Source: CAYYMH01 sp964472785 (GTDB lineage Bacteria; Zhuqueibacterota; Zhuqueibacteria; Thermofontimicrobiales; Thermofontimicrobiaceae). Taken from it: 62,167 nt of DNA. This document shows, piece by piece, positions 26,136 to 35,666 of this stretch. A program made the translations under genes and the position numbers. Each line of letters opens with the position of its first letter. The first letter of the stretch is position 1. The notes under the pieces are model-generated. The model was not told the DNA's origin, did not search any database, and saw only the letters and a list, made by a program, of their open reading frames with translations. The stretch is taken from the NCBI GenBank assembly GCA_964472785.1, contig CAYYMH010000023.1, positions 1-62,167 on the forward strand. The letters are read 5' to 3'.

Positions 26136-27221
26136 TCATTGAAATCTTTTTTGCTCCGCTTCAGGATTTTCTATCATTTTTCGCACGCTGTCCGGATAAT
26201 TTTCCACAAACCAGACCAAAAACGCAGTGACGTCAATTTTATCTTTTAACAATTGTTCGCGCCGTTTTTGCCATTCCTTTTTTCCATCAGTTCGACTCAA
26301 AATCTCGATTCCTTGCTCAATTGCTTTAATCTGATCCTCAATCGATTCGGAATAGTTGAAAACCAATCCATATTTCTGCTGCTGTTCTTGCGTATATAAA
26401 CGGCTATCATTATCCAAATAGATAGCGGGGACGCCAAGCACTGCTGCCTCCGAGGCCATGGTGCCACTCTCCCCGAAAATTAAATCCGCACTCGCCATCA
26501 AATGGTGCATCTCTTCCGGTTCGTAATTATATTTGTATTTAGCTAATTCATTCGGTAACTTTTCTTCCGATGAAATCAGTACTCTGCCATATTTTGAAAA
26601 TTCATGGACTGCCTTTATTTTGTTCTCAATTGTCATGCCCGCATGACCGCTATCATGAGTTGCACGCCATGATATGAATCTGATAATAACCAACTTTTCA
26701 TGCTCGCTCAGATTGAGCTTTTCTTTGAACCCATTTTTTTGTTTAAAAACATTCGGGTGCAAGTAGGCTAATTCATGGTACCCTTTGTAATTAATAGTTT
26801 TTTCCCCAAGATCAGGATGTTCATAATCACTGGTCAGAATAACTTTTGTGAATGGTTTGTAGAACGGAATTTGTTCAAAATTAAATGTATCTTCAAAGGA
26901 AATGTGCGGTTTTCTCATCAAACAAGCAGCATGAGCAGCGTACATCGAACCGTGACTGATCAACAGATCCGGTTTAAATTTTAAGCAACATTTCAGTTCC
27001 AAAAAATCATACCATAATCCGCCCATCAACTTTCCAAACCGATTGCCGATTTTGTTGCCAAAGGACTGGTAAGTAAATCCATACTTTTTCAACAATTCGA
27101 TCTCAAACTCTTTTTCCCGGCAGGTAAAGAAAAATTCGTGCCCCCCTTCTTTCATTTGCCAAGTAAAGTTTTTAAACAAATGGACATGCGCCGGATGTCC
27201 GATGTCGATCAGAATTTTCAT
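26136..27221 (-). CDS. DUF354 GT-B-like protein
   Basis: A 361-residue protein starting MKILIDIGHPAHVHLFKNF, the signature of the DUF354/UDP-GlcNAc 2-epimerase-like superfamily. GESGTMASEAAVLGVPAIYL (~257-276) in the C-terminal half is the nucleotide-sugar site. Members are taken to be glycosyltransferases or epimerases of surface glycans, with no firm reaction known. A paralogue lies at 49143-50165 (shared DIGHPAH start, YHELAYLHPN and EAAV-GVP motifs). It overlaps the decarboxylase-like gene by 4 bp. Confidence 0.8.
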   Translation of the reverse strand: MKILIDIGHPAHVHLFKNFTWQMKEGGHEFFFTCREKEFEIELLKKYGFTYQSFGNKIGNRFGKLMGGLWYDFLELKCCLKFKPDLLISHGSMYAAHAACLMRKPHISFEDTFNFEQIPFYKPFTKVILTSDYEHPDLGEKTINYKGYHELAYLHPNVFKQKNGFKEKLNLSEHEKLVIIRFISWRATHDSGHAGMTIENKIKAVHEFSKYGRVLISSEEKLPNELAKYKYNYEPEEMHHLMASADLIFGESGTMASEAAVLGVPAIYLDNDSRLYTQEQQQKYGLVFNYSESIEDQIKAIEQGIEILSRTDGKKEWQKRREQLLKDKIDVTAFLVWFVENYPDSVRKMIENPEAEQKRFQ

Positions 27222-28018
27222 ACTTCAGCTAAAATGGTTTTAATTGCATAGACTTGTTCATTCACATTCACTTTTAATTGACAATTCAAAGGCAGAATGA
27301 CATCAACTTGCGAGCCAAACCGGATCATCCCGATCCATTGTCCTTTCGCTACCGCATCCCCCTCTTTGCAATAGGAATCGATTCTCCGGACACGGCGCGA
27401 TGCAATTTGCACCACGCCAATTTTGATGTTTTGATTTTCGATAACAAAGGTATTCCTCTCGTTCTCAATTTCAGAACTCGATTTCTTCAGCGATAGGAAT
27501 TTTCCCGCGGTATGTTTGCTCAAATGAATTTTACCGTCAATTGGCGAGCAGTTTTTATGAACATCAAAGGGAGTCATGTTGATGCCAATCAAATAACACG
27601 GGGTGCTTAACAAATCGGTCTTTGTAATTTCAGCGATTTTTGATATTTTCCCATTTTTGATTGATATGGGTATTTCACCGGCTGAAATTTCCTTGATATA
27701 AATAATCTTTCCATCAGCAGGCGACACAATTTCATTTTTTGCTGCATTTACATTGCGAATCGGAGTGCGCCAGAATCGAAACTGGATAGTGATGAAAATC
27801 AATCCTATGATTAATGGGAAATTGATTAGGAATAACAAAAAGTTAAGCGGAGATGATAATGAATAATAAGCAGAATAATTGATGATGGAAGATAATATGA
27901 TGACAAGCACATTATCAGTGTACAAGTACACTTTTCGCATATGTGTTTTATATTGGAGAAATAGGTAAAAGCCCGTACTTACCGTGATTATTTCAAAAAC
28001 CAGCAATCCAAATATCAT
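27218..28018 (-). CDS. Phosphatidylserine-decarboxylase-like membrane protein
   Basis: About 266 residues. N-terminal helices (to ~75) are followed by the PSD core: VSPADGKIIYI, TPFDVHKNCSPIDGKIHL, and GMIRFGSQVDVILP, where FGS is the self-cleavage Gly-Ser that makes the pyruvoyl group. PSD enzymes decarboxylate phosphatidylserine to phosphatidylethanolamine; related ones act on other phospho-serine lipids. In a glycan locus next to an ATP-grasp gene, a role in modifying a serine-bearing glycan or lipid is possible (inference). The ATG at 28018 has AAGGA about 9 nt upstream. A longer open frame to 28099 would overlap the ATP-grasp gene by 76 bp and is less likely. Confidence 0.82.
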   Translation of the reverse strand: MIFGLLVFEIITVSTGFYLFLQYKTHMRKVYLYTDNVLVIILSSIINYSAYYSLSSPLNFLLFLINFPLIIGLIFITIQFRFWRTPIRNVNAAKNEIVSPADGKIIYIKEISAGEIPISIKNGKISKIAEITKTDLLSTPCYLIGINMTPFDVHKNCSPIDGKIHLSKHTAGKFLSLKKSSSEIENERNTFVIENQNIKIGVVQIASRRVRRIDSYCKEGDAVAKGQWIGMIRFGSQVDVILPLNCQLKVNVNEQVYAIKTILAEV

Positions 28019-28023
28019 CACTG

Positions 28024-29181
28024 TCAATTCCTTTTGAGGATTAAATAGGGTGATAGCAGAATGTACACGATCGCTGGTAACGGATCTTTTACAGACCACA
28101 CGGCGGACTCAATATTTAAGTTTGCAAATGAGTGCAGATAGTCTTTGACCGCCATCTTCTTTTTTATCACTTCATTGCAAAGAATATAGGCATCTGTCAA
28201 TCGTTCTACCCAGGCAACGCCATCTTCTCGGACAATTTTTGTATCAAGCGGATCACCATTAAATGAGCGTGCCAACATCTTGATCCAATTTATTCCCAGC
28301 TTATTTGCAATCGAATGCCATTTCCAGGTTCGCGGATTTATTTCCAATAGTTTGTAGTTTTTTGCAACTTCATCGTACATAAATTCAACCTCTGCCAGAC
28401 CAAAATAATTGATCGACGTCAGAAATTTCGAGGCCAGCGACTCAATTTCTCGGCTGATCACAGTCTTGGCGTAACAGGTGGATATTCCAAAATCCATTGG
28501 CTTTTGACGCAAGCGATTGGTTACAAATCCGGCATAAACAATTCCACCTGCTGTAAAAGAAGCAAACGAATAGAGCTTTTTGGGCCCACCATCCAAAAAT
28601 TGTTGAACGATAACTTCATCGGGAGGGATAAGTTCAAGTAGTTTCTCATAATTTTGAACCAAATCATATTCATTATTGCAAAAGAATACTTTCTTCCCGG
28701 TCTTTTTATAAAAGGTGTGCATCACTGCTGGTTTTAGAATAACCGGATAATTGATTTTGGCTGCCAAATCCTGTATTTCATCAATCGAATCCGGAAAATA
28801 ACTTTCGGGAATTGGAATATCCAATGTCCTTGCTTTCTGATAGGTTAATTTTTTATTGAGACATACATCGACAACATCCGGCTGTGGTATTGATAGATTA
28901 TATTTTGCAGCCAATGAATTATAATTATCAGATATAAAGCTGATGAGTCCGTCATTCGTCGCCACTAACAACGTATCTTTTTCGTTTTCTCGGTGAATTA
29001 ATTTTTTCAATAAATCTTGTTCATCTTTAAAAAGAATAAAGTGGTGACATGCGTTGGAAAATCGCGTGATAGAAGCACGGTAATCATTCATCAGTGTCAC
29101 TTCCAAACCGATTGCATCGGCCATTCGGGCAAGCCCCAACGCTTGAATATGATTGCCTAAAATGATTAGTTTTTTAATCAC
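28024..29181 (-). CDS. ATP-grasp ligase
   Basis: A 385-residue ATP-grasp protein. The N-terminal Rossmann-like domain starts KLIILGNHIQALGLARM. The ATP-binding core has INYPVILKPAVMH (~143-155), VIVQQFL (~191) and the metal-binding FGLAEVEFMYDE and LLEINPRTWKWH (~285-296). Such enzymes join a carboxylate to an amine or amino acid, as in carboxylate-amine ligases of surface glycan loci. It has a GTG start with GTGA overlap to the GT4 gene and is followed 5 bp later by the decarboxylase-like gene. The pair suggests aminoacylation of a uronic acid followed by decarboxylation. The substrate is unknown. Confidence 0.83.
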   Translation of the reverse strand: MIKKLIILGNHIQALGLARMADAIGLEVTLMNDYRASITRFSNACHHFILFKDEQDLLKKLIHRENEKDTLLVATNDGLISFISDNYNSLAAKYNLSIPQPDVVDVCLNKKLTYQKARTLDIPIPESYFPDSIDEIQDLAAKINYPVILKPAVMHTFYKKTGKKVFFCNNEYDLVQNYEKLLELIPPDEVIVQQFLDGGPKKLYSFASFTAGGIVYAGFVTNRLRQKPMDFGISTCYAKTVISREIESLASKFLTSINYFGLAEVEFMYDEVAKNYKLLEINPRTWKWHSIANKLGINWIKMLARSFNGDPLDTKIVREDGVAWVERLTDAYILCNEVIKKKMAVKDYLHSFANLNIESAVWSVKDPLPAIVYILLSPYLILKRN

Positions 29182-30359
29182 TTTTTCTTATCTCGCCTCA
29201 CCGATTGATAGATTTGTTCCAACTCCTTTTCGTTTTCAACCAAATCAAGATTGCCCAATGCATACTTCTGTCCCGCGATAGCGATTCTGTTTCGCTTTTC
29301 CGAATCCTGAGCAATCTCTAAAATATAATTGGTTAATTGATCAATATCCCATTCTTGAACTAACATTCCGGTTTTATTATGCTCAATGACATGTGGAATG
29401 CCAGCATGATACGTAGAAATCACAGGCAGTCCCGCAGCCATTGCCTCGATAATTGCACCCGGGATACCCTCTTTATCTCCATTCGGACCGGTTACACTCG
29501 GATGTACAAAAACATCAGCTTTTGCAAAATAACGTTTATGCTCCGCGGAAGCATACTTCACTCTGGGATAAAATTTTACAAAATCAGCGAAACCATTCTT
29601 TCGTACATAATTCTTAATCACTTCGCCAGTCGGCCCATCACCAACAATTTTAAGCTGAATATTTTTATTTTTCCTGACTGCTTTTTCAAACGCTTTTAGC
29701 AAAAACAAGTGACCTTTTTTAGGAATAAGACCAGATACGATTGAAAAGTTGACTGGCTTTTTTGGGGGGTAATGATGTACAGCTTTAAATTCTCGCGTGT
29801 CGGTTCCGTAATAATGAACGATGATTTTATTTTCAGCACATCCTAATCCAATTAAATCTTTTTTCATATCTTCAGTCATCGCCAAAACGATGTCTGCATG
29901 TTTAAAGACCCGCTTATTTAAATAATATTTACCATATCCCCAAAGATAGGATGGAAAACCCGAACACTCAAACCCATAGAATGAGACAATTTTTGGTATT
30001 TTAATCTGTGTGAGTTTTGGCAGATACACACCGGCATCATGACCGAAATGGAAGTGAAGGAGTTCCACATGATGTCTTGAAATAAAATCGCCAATCAGCT
30101 TCACATCTTTTGTTGTAATGATTTTTCGACAGCGATAGATAAATCTGTCAAAAAATTTGTCCGTTTCAGCCAATGATAAAATGGGATAGTCTTTTTCATC
30201 AAAATCTGAAAATCCGCCGTCAATGGGATTGTTTATATTCTCATACAACTTGCAGATGATGACAGGGCGAAACTGCTGTAACGCTTCAATCTGATTTTTA
30301 ATGAATGACGCTTTTAATTGAGATTTTTTTCGAACAAAATGTGCGACGACTGGTTTCAT
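29178..30359 (-). CDS. GT4-family glycosyltransferase
   Basis: 393 residues, GT-B fold. The N-terminal acceptor domain has LLHFHFGHDAGVYLPKL, and the donor domain shows HYYGTDTREF, FSIVSGLIPKKGHLFLLKAF, LKIVGDGPTGEVIKNYV and EGIPGAIIEAMAAGLPVIST, the retaining GT4 signature. DVFVHPSVTGPNGDKEG is the typical colanic/exopolysaccharide GT4 pattern (WcaL/AmsK-like). It adds a sugar to the lipid-linked repeat; specificity is not readable. It lies 26 bp after the AsnB-like gene and overlaps the ATP-grasp gene. Confidence 0.87.
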   Translation of the reverse strand: MKPVVAHFVRKKSQLKASFIKNQIEALQQFRPVIICKLYENINNPIDGGFSDFDEKDYPILSLAETDKFFDRFIYRCRKIITTKDVKLIGDFISRHHVELLHFHFGHDAGVYLPKLTQIKIPKIVSFYGFECSGFPSYLWGYGKYYLNKRVFKHADIVLAMTEDMKKDLIGLGCAENKIIVHYYGTDTREFKAVHHYPPKKPVNFSIVSGLIPKKGHLFLLKAFEKAVRKNKNIQLKIVGDGPTGEVIKNYVRKNGFADFVKFYPRVKYASAEHKRYFAKADVFVHPSVTGPNGDKEGIPGAIIEAMAAGLPVISTYHAGIPHVIEHNKTGMLVQEWDIDQLTNYILEIAQDSEKRNRIAIAGQKYALGNLDLVENEKELEQIYQSVRRDKKK

Positions 30360-30385
30360 TTTATACCATTTTTATTAAGCTAATA

Positions 30386-32212
30386 TTATAAAACATCTCT
30401 TTCCAGACAATTCAAATGTAGCCATGTTTGGAATGATATTATCTTTGTAAAATTTTTGAAATCTTCTGCTTTGCTTTTGAACAGTTTTTTATTATTGAAT
30501 ATCGTCTCGTATTTTGAAAAATTTTTGATTTGTTCATCAGCATATCTAAATATCAATCGATCCATGTGATAGCTGCTATTCACCTTAATTTCTTTTTTGG
30601 ATCGATAATAATCAAAAATCAAAAACGGTAAATACATCTTCCGCGACAGGTGTTTTGGCTTATAACCATGAGTAGTCATGATCTTTAAAAGCTGAGGATT
30701 ATTTTTCCCAATCAGATCACTATAAAAACGGTGAATCCTGATATTTTTCGTCAGGCTTTTTTTATCTGACCAATTGTAAATCCAGGGAAAGGGGGATTTC
30801 AATAAAATTTCAATAAATTCAATATCAAAAAACGGATGAAAATTCTGCACAAATGGTCTTTCGACTTTTATCTCTTTTAAAAAATATTTTCTGATTCCCA
30901 CCATTAGCAGATAATAAAAATATTTTTTAGCTATAGGTAATTGATTGTTGATAAAATTGTTGCCTAAAACAGAAGACATGATTTCGGATCGATGTTTTTG
31001 AATAATATCTTTTGAAATGATTGCCTTTTCGACTAACAAATTAATCAAATCATTTGTTGTTTTTTCCTGATTTTCAGAATTTAAAATGCTAATTATATTT
31101 TTATCCAAAAAAAGTCCGCGACTGGATGGATGTTTTATTAACTCACTGCCGAAGAGACCGGTTAGAATTGAACTTTTATCCATCAAATATTTTGAATAGA
31201 CATAAGCATAATTTGCCCTGGTCAATTCGGTAATTCCGTCACCGAGGTAAACAGCCATGGTTGCAGAGGTCTCAAAGGTGTCGTCAAATTCTTTCGCTAA
31301 TTCGATTGGCTGATAATCAAGCGCAAAATTATGAGCGATCAATTGAGGAATTTTCAAATCCCAGCTTAAGGGCCGACCGTAGCTGAAAAATGTGTATTCG
31401 TTTATTCGACTGCCCAACATAGCAGCTAAAGTGCGGGAATCCAAACCACCAGTCAGGGCAACCGCAGTTTTTTGTGGTCCTTGGCTGTATAACGCCAGAT
31501 TTTTTTTAATGATATCGTCTAAAAGTTCGATACTCTCTTGTTCATTGTATTCAGGGGCTGATAAAGGAAATTGTTCAAAGACATCCCAGTATTTTTTTAT
31601 TTCGAAATTGTTCCTGTCATAGACGATTAGACTGCCAGGCGGAATTTCATTCACATTTTCGATATAGGTTTCGTTATTAAGTACATAATCAAACAGATAA
31701 TATTGGAGAAATGCTGAAAAATTAAGTTTAATATTTTCCTTGTTGTGCTTAAAAAAATAAATCAATGCATTTAATGAAGATGAAATGATAAGTCTATCGT
31801 CAGATCGAGAATAATATAAGGTTCTCAGGTTCAGTGGATCGGTTAAGATGAAAATTTTATCGAGTTCAATATCAATTATGATTATCGAAAACGATCCTTT
31901 TATTTTATCATAAAAACTCACTCCGGATTTTTTGTATAAAGCCACAATATCATCAGCATTCAATCTTCGAGCGGCTTTATTTTCAGAACACGATATTTTT
32001 GTAAAACAATATCCGTAAATAAAAACCTGTATGTTATCTGTTAAAGAGATATTTTTAAAATTATCGGTACTCAGACAAATAAAATCTGAAATTTTTGAAG
32101 AGCATTTTGTCTCGGCGTATTGAACTTGACTGTAAGGTTCCAAATCTTCGAAAGGCGACTTAATGTCCCTATTTCTGCCTTCAAAGTCTATAATTCCTAA
32201 AATATCAAACAT
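30386..32212 (-). CDS. Asparagine-synthase-like amidotransferase lacking the glutaminase Cys
   Basis: 608 residues. The N-terminal half has the class II glutamine amidotransferase fold in outline (KGSFSIIIIDIELDKIFILTD), but residue 2 is Phe rather than the catalytic Cys and no RGPD or NGEIYN motif is seen. The synthetase half has the PP-loop AVALTGGLDSRTLAAML (~250). Such proteins use ATP to activate a carboxylate, with ammonia or another amine as acceptor. In polysaccharide loci they are linked to uronamide formation (WbpS-like). It is one of three in this locus (with 33797-35665 and 39239-41017). Confidence 0.83.
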   Translation of the reverse strand: MFDILGIIDFEGRNRDIKSPFEDLEPYSQVQYAETKCSSKISDFICLSTDNFKNISLTDNIQVFIYGYCFTKISCSENKAARRLNADDIVALYKKSGVSFYDKIKGSFSIIIIDIELDKIFILTDPLNLRTLYYSRSDDRLIISSSLNALIYFFKHNKENIKLNFSAFLQYYLFDYVLNNETYIENVNEIPPGSLIVYDRNNFEIKKYWDVFEQFPLSAPEYNEQESIELLDDIIKKNLALYSQGPQKTAVALTGGLDSRTLAAMLGSRINEYTFFSYGRPLSWDLKIPQLIAHNFALDYQPIELAKEFDDTFETSATMAVYLGDGITELTRANYAYVYSKYLMDKSSILTGLFGSELIKHPSSRGLFLDKNIISILNSENQEKTTNDLINLLVEKAIISKDIIQKHRSEIMSSVLGNNFINNQLPIAKKYFYYLLMVGIRKYFLKEIKVERPFVQNFHPFFDIEFIEILLKSPFPWIYNWSDKKSLTKNIRIHRFYSDLIGKNNPQLLKIMTTHGYKPKHLSRKMYLPFLIFDYYRSKKEIKVNSSYHMDRLIFRYADEQIKNFSKYETIFNNKKLFKSKAEDFKNFTKIISFQTWLHLNCLERDVL

Positions 32213-32278
32213 TAAATAGCAAAATTCCTATTTCATTTATAAGTAAATATATTCTATCAACTTCCTAATCACGTATAA

Positions 32279-32800
32279 TTATCTACTGCCGATCTTTCTC
32301 GCAGGAATACCGGCAACGACCTCATACGGATTAACACTTTTTGTCACGACTGATCCGGCACCGACTATCGACCCCTGACCGATTTTCACCCCTGGTAAAA
32401 TTACACAATTTGCTCCTAACCAAACGTCATCGGCGATCACTACATCACTTTCAAACTCAGGATAAGACCTGATCAATTCCTTTCCTTTTACATCATATTT
32501 TGCTGTGATGATTGTTACACCCGGACCAGTAAGACAATTATTCCCAAGAGTAATTTTGGCGTTTTCACTTGCCCATAAGAAACAAGACCTATTTATGTTT
32601 GTATTACTGCCAATTTTGATATTTTCAGCATACATAAATCGAGCAGAGGAACTAATCGAGACATTTATACCTAATTCCATTTTTCGAATTTGACTGACAT
32701 TTTCCAATAAGAATTCAGACAGGCTGTCAAAGAATTGTTTAATGAAAGTAAATGTAAAGAGAGTTCTAATAATTTTAATCAAATTATGAACCGTATTCAT
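32279..32800 (-). CDS. Left-handed beta-helix (hexapeptide) acyltransferase
   Basis: 173 residues. An N-terminal helix is followed by hexapeptide repeats (IKIGSNTNINRSCFLWAS, LGNNCLTGPGVTIITAKYDV) and the conserved maltose/serine acetyltransferase-like end VIADDVWLGANCVILPGV, IVGAGSVVTKSV and AGIPARKIG. Likely O- or N-acetylation of a sugar using acetyl-CoA. Its ATG follows the stop of the deacetylase gene without a gap, so acetylation and deacetylation functions are coupled in translation. Confidence 0.87.
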   Translation of the reverse strand: MNTVHNLIKIIRTLFTFTFIKQFFDSLSEFLLENVSQIRKMELGINVSISSSARFMYAENIKIGSNTNINRSCFLWASENAKITLGNNCLTGPGVTIITAKYDVKGKELIRSYPEFESDVVIADDVWLGANCVILPGVKIGQGSIVGAGSVVTKSVNPYEVVAGIPARKIGSR

Positions 32801-33796
32801 CTACAGGCACTTTGTCAAATAAGAATTAACTGTTGATAAATAAATAACAGATTTGTTTTTTTGAAGATATTCAAAAACAGGAGCTAATACGTTTGTTAAA
32901 AATCGCTTTGAAAATGACGGGTGAAACCAAAAATTGCACACAGCATGATGTTTGATCGCGCGATCAATAACCTTTTTATAGCGGTAAATGTGATGTTCAA
33001 TCGACCAATTTTTTCGCGGGACGAATTCGTACGTCCGTTTTAGTTCCCAAAGACCATTATCATGCTTGACTGGATAGCCCAAAGTATTCTGTTCATCTGT
33101 CTGAAATGAACTAAATCCGAGTTCAGCTAATGTGTTTAAATTTCCGATCGTGTAGCCCGGATGCACAAATGATTTAAGCTTCAAACCGAATTTTTCTGCC
33201 TCTGTTTGGCACTCATCTATTTCAGATGTGAATAATTCCGGCGGACAAACTTCATTTCGGCAATCGATGTGTGAGAATGTATGGCAGCCGATTTCGTGTT
33301 TCACTTTCGAATCGAGAATCATCTGAATGAGATCTGCACCGTACCATTCCGGTGCGTCTTTCAGATTTGTACAGGGATCATTTTGGTACCAGTCGCCGCC
33401 ATTGAATGTCGTATATTTATTTTCGAAGCGCCTGGGGTGCAGCAAGTCAGGATGCCCTTTGCCATTTATTTTTTCACAACGATCTAAAAACAAGTGACCG
33501 ACCGTTGCCCATGTAACAGGAATCTCGTATTTATCACAAAGCGACAATATCTGTTTTACGTTCGTCCGTTCTAATCGTGCCTTTTCCAAAGCCATCTGAT
33601 AGGGATTTGAAAATTTTTTCGCATATCGCCACGCCCAGGCTAATTCGAAATCTGCAGTGATCGTAACGACTGCTTGATACGGTGGCGGGATGAATTTTCG
33701 CCAGTCATCTGTTTTGATAATTACGGGATCAAGCCCCGCGGCGAATTTGCATTTGCTCAAGAAGGGTCGAATGTTTTTCTCGAAATTTCTATCCAA
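32801..33796 (-). CDS. CE4 polysaccharide deacetylase
   Basis: A 331-residue NodB-like protein: VTITADFELAWAW (~43-55, first Asp motif), HEIGCHTFSHIDC (~167-179, the H-x3-H metal pair), SFVHPGYTIGNL (~209) and NFWFHPS near the C-terminus. There is no signal peptide, so it probably acts in the cytoplasm on lipid-linked intermediates. TTG start, immediately after the stop of the AsnB-like gene. Compared with the protein at 25221-26123, its motifs are closer to those of active enzymes. Confidence 0.82.
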   Translation of the reverse strand: MDRNFEKNIRPFLSKCKFAAGLDPVIIKTDDWRKFIPPPYQAVVTITADFELAWAWRYAKKFSNPYQMALEKARLERTNVKQILSLCDKYEIPVTWATVGHLFLDRCEKINGKGHPDLLHPRRFENKYTTFNGGDWYQNDPCTNLKDAPEWYGADLIQMILDSKVKHEIGCHTFSHIDCRNEVCPPELFTSEIDECQTEAEKFGLKLKSFVHPGYTIGNLNTLAELGFSSFQTDEQNTLGYPVKHDNGLWELKRTYEFVPRKNWSIEHHIYRYKKVIDRAIKHHAVCNFWFHPSFSKRFLTNVLAPVFEYLQKNKSVIYLSTVNSYLTKCL

Positions 33797-35665
33797 CTAT
33801 ATGCCCAATAGATTTTTAAAATTTCTTTGCTGGTTGAAAAATCGCTTTTCCGCCACTGCCACCATGAAAAGTCGCCATAGTTTTTTTGGTGAATGCATTG
33901 CATCCAAATCACTTAACTCGATATTCAATATTTCCGAATTTAATATGAATTGTTTTATCTTATCGTTTATTTCTTTTCCTGAGAGTATATTAAAAGGATC
34001 CTCATTCTTATCAACAGGTTTAAATTTTGAAAATGGAATTCTCAGATTATAATGATTGAGCCCTTTGTAAATCGGCTTTAGAAGTTTGTAAATCGAAAAA
34101 GGCGTATTTGGCTTTAATGTTGTTCCGGATAAAACGACACTGGCGTATTCAGGAAAGAACTTTTTATAAATTAAAAAAGTCAGCTTTCTATCATGACGCA
34201 TCGTTAATGGTATTTTTGAAATGTAATCCAAAAAAGAAAGACTGAAGTATGGTGCCAGGTTATTGAAAAAATTGTATGCACCTAAAAAATCATATTCAAG
34301 AAGATTGCTGTATTTATAAATTGCACGAAAGCGTTCCAAGAAATTTTCAGCATATTGATCTTCATTGATTGCCTTAACTACATAATCATAAACAATATTT
34401 CGAATCAACTCTATTTTATCAAAAGATCCATTAAGATGTTTGCCCAAATCCTCAAAAATGTCATTTCTTAAGCCCAAAGAAATGTAATTTGTATAAGCTG
34501 TCAAATCTGTGTTAAGATTTATGAATCGAAATGGTAGAATTTGTTTAATAATTCCACTGAAAGTATCCCGAGTAGTGTAGTAATGTTCACCGCCTAATGT
34601 TTCTCCGCCATATCCGTTCAATTGGATATCGATACCATTTTTTATCCGCCAATTCTGCTGCAAATCAGTTACGACACAATTCAGATTTAATGGATTATCG
34701 AAGTAATTCAAATAATCTAAAAAACTGTTGAAAATTTCATCTTTGGAAAAAGTTGAGTAGTCTTCCAGAATATGACAATCATTCAATCCAATTCTTTTGC
34801 ACAATAATTTTGCATTCTGGTAATCGATATGTCCTGGGTGCGTTCCTGTAAAAATTTTTAAGTTGCTTTTATCAGGCCAATTTGCCAGAATAAACCTTGA
34901 ATCAACTCCGCCAGTAATTCCTAATCCGTAATTGAACCGTTTAGAAATCATTCGGTCCAATGCCGCATCCCACTGATTTTTCGCCTCATTGATGCAATCA
35001 TCGAGCTGCATACTAAAGTCAGTCTGCGGAAACGTGTAATAATTTTCGTGCTTTAACTCATGACCATTAAATTCTAAAATAGAAAACTTGGGCAAACAAT
35101 AAACATCTTCCACAATTGTCTGATCAGTTATGTTTGTACCATAGATAAGATATTCCGCCAGCCCGGCGGGGTTTTTCTTTATACCAAAATGCTTTTTAAA
35201 ACCAATCAGTAACGTCAAACTTGTCGAAAAAAAAAGGTGATCTTCATTATGAAAATAATATAATGGGAGGTGATTTAAGAAACTGTTGAAAAGCAGCAGC
35301 CTATTTTGAGTCGGCATCAAAACACAGCCAACAAATTTACCATTATCAAATTCGAGCGGTAGTTTTGTCAGCTCATTTCTGTTACGCCTAAAAATCTGAT
35401 ACAGACTATTTTTGTAGTCAGAAAGAAACACATCAAGGTTTATATCTTTCGGAAAAGGCAAACCGTGAAGTGAAATGATAACATTTCCTTCATCAAAATA
35501 TAAAGGATCAGACGAGACATGGGCGCGGGTGGTTTCATTCACAAAGACTGCCCATTTATTATCGACATGAACTTTATGGTTATTTTGATCCAACAAATCA
35601 GATTGATTCAAAAGCTTTGAAAAATACTCTGATTTTTTCCCAAAAATACCAAACCAATAACGCAT
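33797..35665 (-). CDS. Asparagine-synthase-like protein lacking the glutaminase Cys
   Basis: About 622 residues. It starts MRYWFGIFGKKSEYF, where GIFG recalls the class II amidotransferase start but no Cys2 is present. VGCVLMPTQNRLLLFN resembles the glutaminase-domain core. The synthetase domain has the PP-loop YGLGITGGVDSRFILANWP, and a long helical C-terminus follows. The ATG at 35665 directly follows the stop of the GT4 gene (one base between); the open frame extends 28 codons upstream, but these overlap the GT4 coding sequence. Function is probably amidation or amide-bond formation on a sugar carboxylate. Glutamine-dependent activity looks unlikely without Cys2. Confidence 0.82.
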   Translation of the reverse strand: MRYWFGIFGKKSEYFSKLLNQSDLLDQNNHKVHVDNKWAVFVNETTRAHVSSDPLYFDEGNVIISLHGLPFPKDINLDVFLSDYKNSLYQIFRRNRNELTKLPLEFDNGKFVGCVLMPTQNRLLLFNSFLNHLPLYYFHNEDHLFFSTSLTLLIGFKKHFGIKKNPAGLAEYLIYGTNITDQTIVEDVYCLPKFSILEFNGHELKHENYYTFPQTDFSMQLDDCINEAKNQWDAALDRMISKRFNYGLGITGGVDSRFILANWPDKSNLKIFTGTHPGHIDYQNAKLLCKRIGLNDCHILEDYSTFSKDEIFNSFLDYLNYFDNPLNLNCVVTDLQQNWRIKNGIDIQLNGYGGETLGGEHYYTTRDTFSGIIKQILPFRFINLNTDLTAYTNYISLGLRNDIFEDLGKHLNGSFDKIELIRNIVYDYVVKAINEDQYAENFLERFRAIYKYSNLLEYDFLGAYNFFNNLAPYFSLSFLDYISKIPLTMRHDRKLTFLIYKKFFPEYASVVLSGTTLKPNTPFSIYKLLKPIYKGLNHYNLRIPFSKFKPVDKNEDPFNILSGKEINDKIKQFILNSEILNIELSDLDAMHSPKKLWRLFMVAVAEKRFFNQQRNFKNLLGI

Positions 35666-35666
35666 T

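Noticed and set aside
27218..28099. Longer start at 28099 for the PSD-like protein
   Set aside because: It would overlap the ATP-grasp gene by 76 bp, while an ATG at 28018 has a well-placed AAGGA.
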